NCBI GenBank assembly: GCA_016791425.1
Contig: JAEUMQ010000020.1
Location: 212,593-276,592, forward strand
Reading direction: 5' to 3'
Source of the DNA: Hyphomonadaceae bacterium
GTDB taxonomy: Bacteria > Pseudomonadota > Alphaproteobacteria > Caulobacterales > Aquidulcibacteraceae
DNA length: 64,000 nt
The notes beneath the pieces were generated by a model that saw only the letters and a list, made by a program, of their open reading frames with translations, had not been told where the DNA came from and did no database searches. The translations under genes and the position numbers were made by a program. Positions within the stretch are counted from its first letter, which is position 1, and the number at the start of each line of letters is the position of its first letter. This document shows positions 26,208 through 34,286 of this stretch, one piece after another.

Positions 26208-26327
26208 CCCTCCCCTTCTTCAGGGGAGGGTGTCGCCGAAGGCGACGGGTGGGGGGTGACGCCGCGACCTTTGAGGCCCCACCCGTCACGGCTTCGCCGT
26301 GACACCCTCCCCGCGAAGCGGGGAGGG
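26208..26327. repeat. Head-to-head pair of palindromic repeats, copies 4 and 5
   Basis: Left unit: CCCTCCCCT (26208-26216) with AGGGGAGGG (26222-26230), then GTCGCC-GAA-GGCGAC (26232-26246) and GGGTGGGG. Right unit, inverted: CCCCACCCGTC, GTCACGGC-TTC-GCCGTGAC (26285-26303), then CCCTCCCCGC-GAA-GCGGGGAGGG (26305-26327). The two units are complementary through GACGGGTGGGG and CCCCACCCGTC, so the whole can form one large cruciform. It separates the TIR gene from the thioesterase gene, both leftward. Confidence 0.8.
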
Positions 26328-26338
26328 AAGAGGTCGCG

Positions 26339-26749
26339 CTATTTCGGGTAGAGGATCATCTGCGTGCAGCGGAAGAGGGCGAGGGTCTTGCCCTCGTGCT
26401 TGGCCTCCGCATCCCAGACTTGGGTGGTGCGCCCGCCATGGACCATCCGCGCCTCCCCGACCACCTCGCCCTCGCGGGTCGTGCCCAGGAAGTTGGTCTT
26501 CAGCTCTACGGTGGTGAATCCGCTGGCCTCCGCCGGCTTGGAGATGAAGCAGCCATAGCCGCATGCGGTGTCGAGCAGGGTGACGATGCTGGCCGCGTGC
26601 AGGTACGTGTTGGGCGCGATGTGATGCGGGGTCACGATGAAGCGGCCCTTGATGTAGCCGGAGCGCGCCTCCAGCCATTCCATGCCGAGATAATCGGGCA
26701 GGCGGCCCTTCTGGCGCTCGGTCAGAGCCGCGACGATGTCAGTGGTCAT
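26339..26749 (-). CDS. Hotdog-fold thioesterase, PaaI-like
   Basis: The 136-residue protein has the single hotdog fold of PaaI/YbgC-type thioesterases: LGMEWLEARSGYIKGRFIVTPHHIAPNTYLHAASIVTLLDTACGYGC, where HAASIVTLLDTA is the long central helix, then FTTVELKTNFLGTTREGEVVGEARMVHGGRTTQVWDAEA. It probably hydrolyses an acyl- or aryl-CoA. The ATG at 26749 is preferred over the GTG at 26764, but both lack clear ribosome sites. It is divergent from the CinA-like gene 57 bases away. Confidence 0.8.
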   Translation of the reverse strand: MTTDIVAALTERQKGRLPDYLGMEWLEARSGYIKGRFIVTPHHIAPNTYLHAASIVTLLDTACGYGCFISKPAEASGFTTVELKTNFLGTTREGEVVGEARMVHGGRTTQVWDAEAKHEGKTLALFRCTQMILYPK

Positions 26750-26806
26750 GCCGCTTGGTTTCACGCCGGCCCTAACGGAAGTCGAGCCCTCCTGCTAAGA
26801 GAGCGC

Positions 26807-27565
26807 ATGAGCGAGTTGAAACGTGTCCGCGCCGCGGTGCTGCTGATCGGGGACGAGCTCCTCTCCGGGCGCACGCAGGACTTGAACCTGCGCGAGATCG
26901 CGCTCTTCCTCGCCCCGCTCGGCGTCCAGGTGGCCGAGGCGCGGGTGGTGTCCGATGAGATCGAGGAGGTCGCCGAGGCGCTGAACGCGCTGCGGTCGAG
27001 ATATGATTACGTCTTCACCACCGGCGGCATCGGACCCACCCACGACGACAAGACCGCCGACGCGATCGCGCACGCCTTCGGCGTCGGCATCGACGTGCAT
27101 CCCGAGGCGCGTGCGATCCTGGAGACGCACTACAAATCGGGGCCGCTCAACGAGGCGCGGCTGCGCATGGCGCGCATCCCGGACGGCGGCGTGTTGATCG
27201 ACAATCCGGTGTCGAAAGCGCCGGGCTTCATGGTCGGCAACGTGTTCGTGCTGGCCGGCGTGCCCTCGATCATGCGGGGGATGCTTCTGGGCGTAGGCCC
27301 GCACATCAAGGGCGGCGCGGTGGTGGCGGCGCGCACGCTGCGCTGCAAGGGCTTGCGCGAAGGCGACGTCGCCGCCGGCCTCACCGCGCTGGACGAGAAG
27401 TTCGCCGGCGTGAGCTTCGGCTCCTATCCCTGGTTCGGCCCTGAGGGCATCGGCACGCACCTCGTCGCGCGCTCGGCCGATCCCGTGGCGCTGGAGGCGG
27501 CGGTCGCGGAGCTCGCCGCGCTCGTGCAGAGCCTGGGCGTCGAGCCGGTCGAGATCGAGGCCTAG
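26807..27565 (+). CDS. CinA/MoaB-like molybdopterin-binding domain protein
   Basis: The 252-residue protein begins AAVLLIGDELLSGRTQDLN, the start motif of COG1058 (CinA N-terminal domain), and has YVFTTGGIGPTHDDKTADAIA, the MoCF/MoaB ligand-binding loop. The C-terminal third (VVAARTLRCKGLREGDVAAGL, FGSYPWFGPEGIGTHLVARS) matches the small extra domain of the short COG1058 proteins. It lacks the nicotinamide-nucleotide amidase domain of full CinA. Possible roles are NMN- or ADP-ribose-related pyrophosphatase activity; none is proven for this type. ATG at 26807 fits the motif start. Confidence 0.85.
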   Translation: MSELKRVRAAVLLIGDELLSGRTQDLNLREIALFLAPLGVQVAEARVVSDEIEEVAEALNALRSRYDYVFTTGGIGPTHDDKTADAIAHAFGVGIDVHPEARAILETHYKSGPLNEARLRMARIPDGGVLIDNPVSKAPGFMVGNVFVLAGVPSIMRGMLLGVGPHIKGGAVVAARTLRCKGLREGDVAAGLTALDEKFAGVSFGSYPWFGPEGIGTHLVARSADPVALEAAVAELAALVQSLGVEPVEIEA

Positions 27566-27575
27566 TTCCTGAAGG

Positions 27576-28268
27576 TCAGTCGCCGAAGAGGCTCGCGGCG
27601 AAATTGATGCTGATCGCGAGGATCACAGTGTTGAAGAGGAACGCCACGATCCCGTGGATGGTCACGACCCGGCGGATGCCGCGCGAACGGATTTGCACGT
27701 CTGCGGTCTGGTTGGCGACGCCGATGACGAGCGCAAAATGCAGGAAGTCCCAGAAGTCCGGCTTGGCGTCCTTGCTGTGGGCCGGGAAGATGAGCCCGGC
27801 GCGCTCCGTCTCGTCGTCGTCCGGCGCGAAATATTCGTGCGCGTAATGGCTGGCGAAGATCGTGTGCGTGAAGAGCCAGGAAAGGGCGACCGTCAGGAAG
27901 GCGAGGGCCACGAGCGCCTCCTGCATCGGCCCGGTCAGCTGCTTGGCTGCGCCGAGCTCCTGCCAGATCGCGAGGAGGCTGGCCGCCGCAGAGAGAAGGC
28001 TCACCGCCAGGATGAGCCCGCGCCCATCGTCCTGCTCGGCCGCGCGCCGCTCCATGTCGTCCGGCGTGAGGCCGCGCGCGACCAGGAGCGTGATGCAAAC
28101 GAAGCTCGCCGCGAGCACGTCCCAGGCCATGAGCCAGCGCGTCGTCGCCGCCAGCGGATTGGGGATCGTGAAGAGCGCCGCGGCCGTCCCCGCACCGAGC
28201 GCGGCCGCCCAGATCAGCTTCATGTGCGACCGGACGATCCCGCCGCCTGTTTGCTTTCCGTCCGCCAT
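27576..28268 (-). CDS. DUF1345 family membrane protein
   Basis: A 230-residue inner-membrane protein with about five helices. It shows the family landmarks LSWLFTHTIFASHYAHEYF, GLIFPAHSKDAKPDFWDFLHFALVIGVANQTADVQIRSRGIRRVV and IHGIVAFLFNTVILAISINFAASLF, all typical of DUF1345. Function is not established. It is convergent with the CinA-like gene with 10 bases between stops, and its 5' end faces tRNA-Leu. Confidence 0.85.
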   Translation of the reverse strand: MADGKQTGGGIVRSHMKLIWAAALGAGTAAALFTIPNPLAATTRWLMAWDVLAASFVCITLLVARGLTPDDMERRAAEQDDGRGLILAVSLLSAAASLLAIWQELGAAKQLTGPMQEALVALAFLTVALSWLFTHTIFASHYAHEYFAPDDDETERAGLIFPAHSKDAKPDFWDFLHFALVIGVANQTADVQIRSRGIRRVVTIHGIVAFLFNTVILAISINFAASLFGD

Positions 28269-28310
28269 CGACGACTCCTGCGGCTGACGCTAACTGACCG
28301 TGCGACCCAT

Positions 28311-28397
28311 GTGGGCGTGGCGAAACTGGTAGACGCAGCAGACTTAAAATCTGCTGTCCTGACGGACTTGCGGGTTCGAGTCCCGCCGCCCACACCA
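28311..28397 (+). tRNA. tRNA-Leu (anticodon UAA)
   Basis: An 87-base class II tRNA. Acceptor stem GTGGGCG (28311-28317) pairs with CGCCCAC (28387-28393), followed by discriminator A and an encoded CCA. The anticodon stem GCAGA/TCTGC encloses the loop CTTAAAA with anticodon TAA at 28345-28347. The long variable arm and TTCGAGTCC T loop are standard for leucine tRNA. It decodes UUA and UUG. It lies just before the exopolysaccharide locus. Confidence 0.96.
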
Positions 28398-28645
28398 GGT
28401 CGCGCGAATTCTGTTCCGTCCATGCGCCTGCGGCGTGTGCTGGCGTGGCGAGCCAGACCGTCCGTGGAGCGCGCCTTCCCCCGCGCGCCCGGCGCGCGAA
28501 AGCGGCGGCGCCTCCTTGCGCGCGCCCGCTAGACTGGCGCGCTGCAAGTCGGCTTCGGCCACTGGGTCCGACGGCTTGACGGGCCTGGGACCGGCTGCTC
28601 AGTCGGCCGGCAAGAGCGGGCGGTAGAGCAAGAGCGGGATATTCA

Positions 28646-29626
28646 ATGCATTTGTCGAAGCGGGTGATGGTGACGGGCGGGTCCGGATTTCTGGGCTCGC
28701 ACATCTGCGAGCGGCTGGTCGCCGAAGGCGCCGAAGTGCTGTGCGTGGACAATTTCTTCACCGGCGCCCGCGCCAACATCCGCCATCTGCTGGATGCTCC
28801 GAATTTCGAGCTCTTGCGCCACGACGTGACCCACCCGCTCTTCGTCGAGCTCGACGAAATCTACAACATGGCCTGCCCGGCCAGCCCCATCCATTACCAG
28901 CACGATCCGGTGCAGACGACGAAGACGAGCGTCATCGGGGCCATCAACATGCTCGGCCTCGCCAAGCGCCTGAAGGCCAAGATCCTGCAGGCCTCCACCT
29001 CCGAAGTGTACGGCGATCCCCACGTCCATCCCCAGGCGGAGGAATATTGGGGCAACGTCAATCCGATCGGGCCTCGGTCCTGCTACGACGAGGGCAAGCG
29101 CTGCGCCGAGACGCTGTTCTTCGACTATCGCCGCCAGCACAACATGCAAGTGAAGGTTGTGCGCATCTTCAACACCTACGGCCCCCGCATGCACCCGAAC
29201 GACGGACGCGTGGTGTCGAACTTCATTGTTCAGGCTCTGAAGGGCGAGCCGATCACGATCTATGGCGATGGCGAGCAGACCCGCTCGTTCTGCTATGTGG
29301 ACGATCTGGTGGACGGGATCATCCGCCTGATGAACACCGGCCCCGACGTGACCGGGCCGATCAATATCGGCAACCCGGACGAATTCTCGATCCGCCAGCT
29401 GGGCGAGATGGTGATCGAGATGACCGGCTCGAAATCGAAGCTCGTCGCCCTGCCGCTGCCGCAGGACGATCCCCGCCAGCGCCGTCCCGACATCTCGAAA
29501 GCCGAACAGCACCTCGGTTGGCGCCCCGTCACGCCGCTGCGGGCGGGCCTTGAGAAGACCATCGCCTATTTCGACAGGCTGCTCGCGGACGGCGTCGATG
29601 CCGCTCTTGACGGCGCGCGCCGCTGA
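28646..29626 (+). CDS. UDP-glucuronate decarboxylase (UDP-xylose synthase)
   Basis: Extended SDR enzyme converting UDP-glucuronate to UDP-xylose. The 326-residue sequence has [17 protein letters not shown] (NAD-binding), [52 protein letters not shown] with the catalytic Tyr-xxx-Lys, and [17 protein letters not shown], all diagnostic of UXS rather than epimerases. The soluble form lacks the membrane anchor of some eukaryotic UXS. It opens the exopolysaccharide locus and suggests xylose or a derived pentose in the polymer. The UDP-glucuronate source (Ugd) is not in the window. The ATG at 28646 fits the motif start. Confidence 0.92.
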   Translation: MHLSKRVMVTGGSGFLGSHICERLVAEGAEVLCVDNFFTGARANIRHLLDAPNFELLRHDVTHPLFVELDEIYNMACPASPIHYQHDPVQTTKTSVIGAINMLGLAKRLKAKILQASTSEVYGDPHVHPQAEEYWGNVNPIGPRSCYDEGKRCAETLFFDYRRQHNMQVKVVRIFNTYGPRMHPNDGRVVSNFIVQALKGEPITIYGDGEQTRSFCYVDDLVDGIIRLMNTGPDVTGPINIGNPDEFSIRQLGEMVIEMTGSKSKLVALPLPQDDPRQRRPDISKAEQHLGWRPVTPLRAGLEKTIAYFDRLLADGVDAALDGARR

Positions 29627-29940
29627 GCCGGGCCGCGCCAACGCCGCTTGGCGCTCGCAAGTAAAACTTCTGCAATGTGAGCAAAACGCCAGTCGGCGCC
29701 TGTCTCGCGGCCATCGCGGCAGGCCGGCGCCTGCGCATTCCGCAGCTACGAGCACATTTCTACTGTGGAAAAGCCGAAATTAACTATGGCTCGTCGAGGT
29801 CAGCATTTGCGCTTCGCGCCAAGCGCATGCGCATCTCTGGGAAAAAGCAGCAACGGGGAAAAAAACTCCGTGCAGTTGCGAAAAAGGCGTTGCTGCTCCC
29901 CTACGAGGGATTTACCATCTTTTCCCGTGGGGTGACATCA
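29627..29940. other. Intergenic leader region before the sugar transferase gene
   Basis: This 314-base stretch between the decarboxylase and the sugar transferase is less G+C-rich than its surroundings, with several A and T runs from about 29755 to 29930. It probably holds the promoter of the sugar transferase gene. The in-frame extension of that gene to 29677 begins with GTG and has no recognisable domain, so I do not count it as coding. No operator or small RNA is recognised. Confidence 0.4.
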
Positions 29941-30639
29941 ATGAACGCCAACGTGGATGTGGCGGAACTCAGAGGGGACCTGAGGGATATGACGCCGCCC
30001 TCGCGCGTCAGCCCAAGCAAGGCCCTGCGGGTCGCCATCAAGCGTCGCGGCAAGCCTCTGGGCGGCATGCGGCCATACAGCTCCAAGCGTGTTGCGGACG
30101 CCGCCCTTGCGGCGCTGTTGCTGGCGCTGACCATGCCCGCGCTCATCCTGATCTGGCTATTGGTGGTGGCCACGAGCCAGGGGCCCGGCCTCTATTGGTC
30201 GCGCCGGGTCGGCCTGCACGGCAAGATCTTCTTGATGCCGAAGTTCCGCACCATGGACGCCGCGGCCCCCGAGGCCCCCAGGGAGGCGCTAAGCGTCGCC
30301 CAATGCCAGATCACGCCGCTTGGCGCGCTGCTGCGCCGCATGAGCCTGGATGAGCTCCCGCAGCTCTGGACCATCCTGCGCGGCGACATGAGCTTCATCG
30401 GTCCGCGCCCGCTGATGCCGGACGATCCCGCCGCGCTCGCTCGTCGGCATTTCCCGGATGCGTTCTCGGTGCGCCCCGGCCTTTCGGGCCTCGCCCAGAT
30501 CAGCGGCCGCAATCACGTGACGCCGCGCCGCAAGGCCCGCCTCGATGCGCTCTACGCGCGCCGCGCCTCGCCGGGGCTGGACGCCCAGATCTTCTTCCGC
30601 ACCGCGCTCATTGTGGTGACCGGGCAGGGCTTCATCTAA
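29941..30639 (+). CDS. Undecaprenyl-phosphate sugar phosphotransferase (initiating)
   Basis: A 232-residue bacterial sugar transferase that puts the first sugar phosphate on undecaprenyl phosphate. It shows KRVADAALAALLLALTMPALILIWLLV (membrane hairpin), GPGLYWSRRVGLHGKIFLMPKFRTM, LRRMSLDELPQLWTILRGDMSFIGPRPLMP and VRPGLSGLAQISGRN, the catalytic core of the ExoY/WcaJ/RfbP family. The long N-terminal membrane domain of WcaJ is missing, so it is the short ExoY-like type. GGGGTGA precedes the ATG at 29941. It is convergent with the glycosyltransferase operon ending at 30659. Confidence 0.9.
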   Translation: MNANVDVAELRGDLRDMTPPSRVSPSKALRVAIKRRGKPLGGMRPYSSKRVADAALAALLLALTMPALILIWLLVVATSQGPGLYWSRRVGLHGKIFLMPKFRTMDAAAPEAPREALSVAQCQITPLGALLRRMSLDELPQLWTILRGDMSFIGPRPLMPDDPAALARRHFPDAFSVRPGLSGLAQISGRNHVTPRRKARLDALYARRASPGLDAQIFFRTALIVVTGQGFI

Positions 30640-30658
30640 GGCCCGCGCCGGGGCGCGG

Positions 30659-31609
30659 CTAGGACTTCTGTGACGCCCGTCTTGCGTCCGGCTGCGCGCG
30701 CGCGTCACGTTGCTCCAGGAACCTCTCGGTTGCCGCCCCCTTGAGCAGGGACATCCACCGCTGCGCGGTTTGCTCCAGACCGTACTGCGTGGAGAGGACC
30801 TTGCCGCGCTCCACAAGCGTCTTGCGTAGATCCGCGTCCCCCTGCAGGCGCGTGAGCGCCTTCTCCAGATCCTGCGCTGTGAAGATGCGCAGGTAGTTCC
30901 ATTCCGGTTCGCCGGACTCCAGGAACGCGCTGTCCGGGCCGCCGATGAACGGCACACCCGCCGCCCAGGCGTTGAAGAGCTTCACCGCCGGCTTCGACTT
31001 GAAGAGGTTGCCTGTGAAGTCGCGGATGCCGACGACGGCGTCGATGTCGGAATTGTCGTGCCAGCTGTCGGCGCCCTTCATCACGAGCTTGAGGCCGAGC
31101 CGCTTGCAGATGGCGTCCACTTCCTCCGCGATCTGCACGAAGCCGGAGCGGAAAAGGCCCTTGAAGGCGATGTAATTGATCGGCCGTCCCATGTATCCGA
31201 TCGTGGTGAAGGTCGATCCGCGGGCCGGATCGCGCGGAATGAGCCCGAGCTGCGGGAAGTGCGGCATCCAGAACGCGCCCGGCTTGAGCTGGCCCTTGTT
31301 GTGGACCATTTCGAGGTCCGCCCAGTAGCGCGGATAGGCGTCCGCGCGCGCCGCGACCATGAACGGCCGTCCCGGCGGCGGCAGTCGCGGCAGGTCGATG
31401 GTCGCCGCGATATTGATCGCGTCCGGGTCGAGCGCGGTGGAAAGCTCGCACCCCTCCATGCGCTCCTTGAGCACCAGGAAGGCCTGTAGTGTGACGGTTT
31501 CCTGGGTCTCCTTGAGGTCGGGCGGATTGATGTCCGTCAACTTCGAGGTCTTGAAGCGTGCGAGCTCCTCGGGCGAGCGCCCGGGCGCGTAGAAATTGAA
31601 CCGGATCAT
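30659..31609 (-). CDS. Probable glycosyltransferase, last gene of exopolysaccharide operon
   Basis: The 316-residue protein has no clear N-terminal signature, but its C-terminal half ends like GT-B enzymes: DIDAVVGIRDFTGNLFKSKPAVKLFNAWAAGVPFIGGPDSAFLESG, followed by LEKALTRLQGDADLRKTLVERG. Lys in SKPAVKLFNAW and Glu in the FLESG loop sit where nucleotide-sugar binding residues of GT-B proteins are found. Sugar specificity is unknown. It is 18 bases downstream of the preceding glycosyltransferase and closes the leftward operon. Confidence 0.6.
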   Translation of the reverse strand: MIRFNFYAPGRSPEELARFKTSKLTDINPPDLKETQETVTLQAFLVLKERMEGCELSTALDPDAINIAATIDLPRLPPPGRPFMVAARADAYPRYWADLEMVHNKGQLKPGAFWMPHFPQLGLIPRDPARGSTFTTIGYMGRPINYIAFKGLFRSGFVQIAEEVDAICKRLGLKLVMKGADSWHDNSDIDAVVGIRDFTGNLFKSKPAVKLFNAWAAGVPFIGGPDSAFLESGEPEWNYLRIFTAQDLEKALTRLQGDADLRKTLVERGKVLSTQYGLEQTAQRWMSLLKGAATERFLEQRDARAQPDARRASQKS

Positions 31610-31627
31610 CCCTGTCTCATCGGAGAC

Positions 31628-32797
31628 TTAAGTGACCGCTTCAAGCGTGTTCGCTGCAGCGGATTCTTGAAAGTCGATCCGTCGCGGCGCGATCGCCCGG
31701 CGCGGCCGCGCTGCGAGTTCCTCGAGCGCGCGCAAGGCGGCGTCCACATCGCCGGGGGCTGCGTGCCAATAGGTCTCCGCATGGCGCGTCGCGAGCAGGT
31801 GCACGTCCGACTCCGCCGGCCCGATATAGAGCAACGGCTGGCCCGCCTCGAGGCACGCATAGGTCTTGGATGGGAAGACGTAACCCCAGAAGGCCCTGTC
31901 CAGCAGAACGAGGTGCGCGTCCGCCACCTGCAGGATGCCGGCGAGCGCGGGAAGCGTTGCAGGCGGCGTCACCTTAAGCGGAAGGCCGTGCGTCTCGCAG
32001 AAAGCCTTCACCTCCCCGACGCGCACCCCCTGGCCGTTGATCCAGAGCCGCACGCGGTTTGAGCCCTCCTGCACGTGCCGGCGATAAGCCTCGCAGATCG
32101 TCGCGCTCTCGTGCGCCACGCCCCAATTCCCGGAATAGAGCAGGACCGGATGGCCTTTGAACGGATGCACCGCCGGCTCCGCCGCACGCCAGTCTTTGAT
32201 TGGCGAGCTGTCGCGCTTGACGACGATGCGGTCTTCGAGGCCTTCGGCGGCGAGGCGTCGCTTCATGTCGAAGGACAGCACTTCGAGGCTGTCGGCCTTG
32301 CGCCGCAGCCATCGGAAAAAGGGCTTCGATGGCGCCAGCCAGCGCGCCTTTCCCGCCGCCAGCGCCACCTCCGGATAGAAATCGGTCATGCGGTAGACGA
32401 TGCGCTGCCTCCAGAAGAGATGGTTCTGCAGAAGCAGCCAATAGGCGAGCAGCGGCGGCGAGCCGGTGACCATGATCGAGGCGGGACGCGAGCGCCGCTG
32501 CGCGTCGCGGGTCGCGCGCGCGAGCCGACGATTGATCGCCAGCGCCCAGAGCGCGCGCCTGACGAAGCTCTCCTTCGGATTGCGCGGCGCCGCGAGGCGT
32601 TCGATCGTAAGCTCCCCCGCGCCGATGCGCTCCCTCTCTTGCATGCTCTCCTTGCCGAGCCCGATGAGTAGCACGCGTCCGCCCGCGCGCGCCGCCTCGC
32701 GTGCGCGGCCGAGCTCGTATTGGCCGACTGCGCCGAACTCGGGCGGGATCCAGTCGCAGACAACGATCTGCGCGCGCGATGCGGTTTCGACACTCAT
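31628..32797 (-). CDS. GT-B glycosyltransferase
   Basis: The 389-residue enzyme has a typical N-terminal Rossmann-like half (IVVCDWIPPEFGAVGQYELGRAREAARAGG with the Gly-rich acceptor loop, RIVYRMTDFYPEVAL) and a C-terminal half starting at HPVLLYSGNWGVAHE. KVTPPATLPALAGILQVADAHLVLLDRAFWGYVFPSKTYACLEAGQPLLYIG is the nucleotide-sugar region. It resembles WbuB-like glycosyltransferases of capsule and lipopolysaccharide loci. Donor sugar unknown. Its ATG overlaps the stop of the GT2 gene upstream by four bases, which indicates translational coupling. Confidence 0.82.
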   Translation of the reverse strand: MSVETASRAQIVVCDWIPPEFGAVGQYELGRAREAARAGGRVLLIGLGKESMQERERIGAGELTIERLAAPRNPKESFVRRALWALAINRRLARATRDAQRRSRPASIMVTGSPPLLAYWLLLQNHLFWRQRIVYRMTDFYPEVALAAGKARWLAPSKPFFRWLRRKADSLEVLSFDMKRRLAAEGLEDRIVVKRDSSPIKDWRAAEPAVHPFKGHPVLLYSGNWGVAHESATICEAYRRHVQEGSNRVRLWINGQGVRVGEVKAFCETHGLPLKVTPPATLPALAGILQVADAHLVLLDRAFWGYVFPSKTYACLEAGQPLLYIGPAESDVHLLATRHAETYWHAAPGDVDAALRALEELAARPRRAIAPRRIDFQESAAANTLEAVT

Positions 32798-33684
32798 TCC
32801 GGGTGCACCGCTTCGGGAGTCATCACCGGCTCTGTCGCCTCACGCTGCGGCGCTGCTGCAGGCGCAGCGGCGTATTCCTTGATCAGCACGCCGACGACGG
32901 AGAAATACCAAGCCTTCTGGAACGCGTAATAGAAACCTGGGAGCCCGTCGAGCAGCCCGAGCCGCACGATGTACGTGTAGAGGAAATAGAAGAGCGGATA
33001 CCACCAGGCGTCGATGTTCTTGTACTTGAACTTCTGCCGGCCAGTGAGATGCGCGCCATCGCGCGAACCGCGCCGCAGCTCGAGCGTGCGCCGCGCTTCC
33101 CACGCTGCATAGTCGCGGTGACGGTCGATGAATTTGGCGATGCCGCGATCATCGTCGTGGACGATCGGCGCGCGAATCTCCCCAACGCTGCCCGCGATCT
33201 CAGGGTGCTCGTGCACCTCCATGTCGAGCTTGCTCCAGGCCGCTTCGTCGATCCGCTCATAAAGACCGGCGCCAACCTTGAAGAGAGCGAGCTTGCGTTG
33301 CGGCAGGCCGTGTCGCAGCGGCCTGCGGAGGAAGTAATTGGAATAATGGAGCCAGTAGCCGGAATGGGGTTCGCTACGCAGCGCTGCTGCGGCCGCGTCG
33401 CAAAAGGCTTCGGTGACGAACTCGTCCGCATCCAGGAAGAGCACCCATTCGTTCGTCGGCGGGTCGTTGAGGAGGAGCCAATTGCGCTTCTTCGGATAGG
33501 CGCCGTTCCAGACGAAATTCACCAGTTTCGCGCCGTGCGCCTTCGCGATAGCTGGCGTCGCGTCCGTGCTGGCCGAATCCACCACGACCACCTCTCCGAA
33601 GCGGGAGAGCTTTTGTAGGCAGCGCGCGAGGTTGGCTTCCTCGTTCTTGGTCGGCACCACGACCGTGATGGGCAGGTCGCGCAT
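32794..33684 (-). CDS. GT2-family glycosyltransferase (WaaE-like)
   Basis: A 296-residue inverting GT-A enzyme with ITVVVPTKNEEANLARCLQ at the N-terminus, VVVVDSASTDATPAIAKAHGA, and the DxD-type metal motif in WVLFLDADEFVTEAF. KRNWLLLNDPPTNEWVLFLDADE and PLRHGLPQRKLALFK resemble the WaaE/KdtX-like group that adds glucose or similar sugars in lipopolysaccharide and polysaccharide pathways. Two hydrophobic stretches near the C-terminus (YPLFYFLYTYIVRLGLL) may attach it to the membrane. The ATG at 33684 follows the acetyltransferase stop by five bases. Confidence 0.85.
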   Translation of the reverse strand: MRDLPITVVVPTKNEEANLARCLQKLSRFGEVVVVDSASTDATPAIAKAHGAKLVNFVWNGAYPKKRNWLLLNDPPTNEWVLFLDADEFVTEAFCDAAAAALRSEPHSGYWLHYSNYFLRRPLRHGLPQRKLALFKVGAGLYERIDEAAWSKLDMEVHEHPEIAGSVGEIRAPIVHDDDRGIAKFIDRHRDYAAWEARRTLELRRGSRDGAHLTGRQKFKYKNIDAWWYPLFYFLYTYIVRLGLLDGLPGFYYAFQKAWYFSVVGVLIKEYAAAPAAAPQREATEPVMTPEAVHPE

Positions 33685-33689
33685 CGGCC

Positions 33690-34286
33690 TCACCGCATGC
33701 CGACGGGGCGGGCGGGATTCCCCGCCACGATCGCGCGCTCTGCCACGTCGCGCACGACCACCGCGCGCGCCGCGACGACCGCCGCACTGCCGACTTTCAC
33801 GCCGGGCCCGATGAAGGCGTCCGCGCACACCCAGGCGCCGGATCCTATGTCGATCGGAGGGCGCAGCAGCGGCATCGCCGGATCGCGGAAATCATGGGTG
33901 CCAGCGCAAATGTGCGCATACTGCGAGATCGTGGCGGCGCGCCCGATGGTGATCGCGCCAAGACTGTAGAGGATCGCACCGTCGCCGACCGCAACCTCGT
34001 CTGCGATGTCGAGGTTCCAAGGCACGGCGATGCGCACCGACGGATAAAGGTGCACGCGCGCGCCGATGCGGGCGCCGAAAAGCCTCAGCACGAGCGCGCG
34101 CCAGCCCCAGAGCGGACGGGGGCTCCATGCGAAGAGCGGGCCGCGAAACGCCTCCCAAAGCGCGCGCGCGAGAATTTGCGCCGGCGTCCATGGCCGCGCC
34201 GAACGCGCCGCGCCGACATCGATCTCCGGCGTCGCCGGCGGCGGCGCTTCGATCTTAGGTCCGGTGGCGCGTTGCTCTCTCGCCAT
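33690..34286 (-). CDS. Hexapeptide-repeat acetyltransferase, WcaF-like
   Basis: A 198-residue left-handed beta-helix enzyme that acetylates a polysaccharide sugar from acetyl-CoA. The hexapeptide repeats are visible: IGARVHLYPSVRIAVPWNLDIADEVAVGDGAILYS, ITIGRAATISQYAHICAGTHD (with the catalytic His in AGTHDF), IGSGAWVCADAFIGPGVKVGSAAVVAARAVVVRDV and IVAGNPARPVGMR. The layout is that of WcaF/colanic acid acetyltransferases. Its ATG shares one base with the upstream glycosyltransferase stop (TGATG). Confidence 0.88.
   Translation of the reverse strand: MAREQRATGPKIEAPPPATPEIDVGAARSARPWTPAQILARALWEAFRGPLFAWSPRPLWGWRALVLRLFGARIGARVHLYPSVRIAVPWNLDIADEVAVGDGAILYSLGAITIGRAATISQYAHICAGTHDFRDPAMPLLRPPIDIGSGAWVCADAFIGPGVKVGSAAVVAARAVVVRDVAERAIVAGNPARPVGMR

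Noticed and set aside
28311..28397. tRNA-Leu as attachment site with duplicated 3' end
   Set aside because: No second copy of the tRNA 3' segment and no integrase were noticed in the window.
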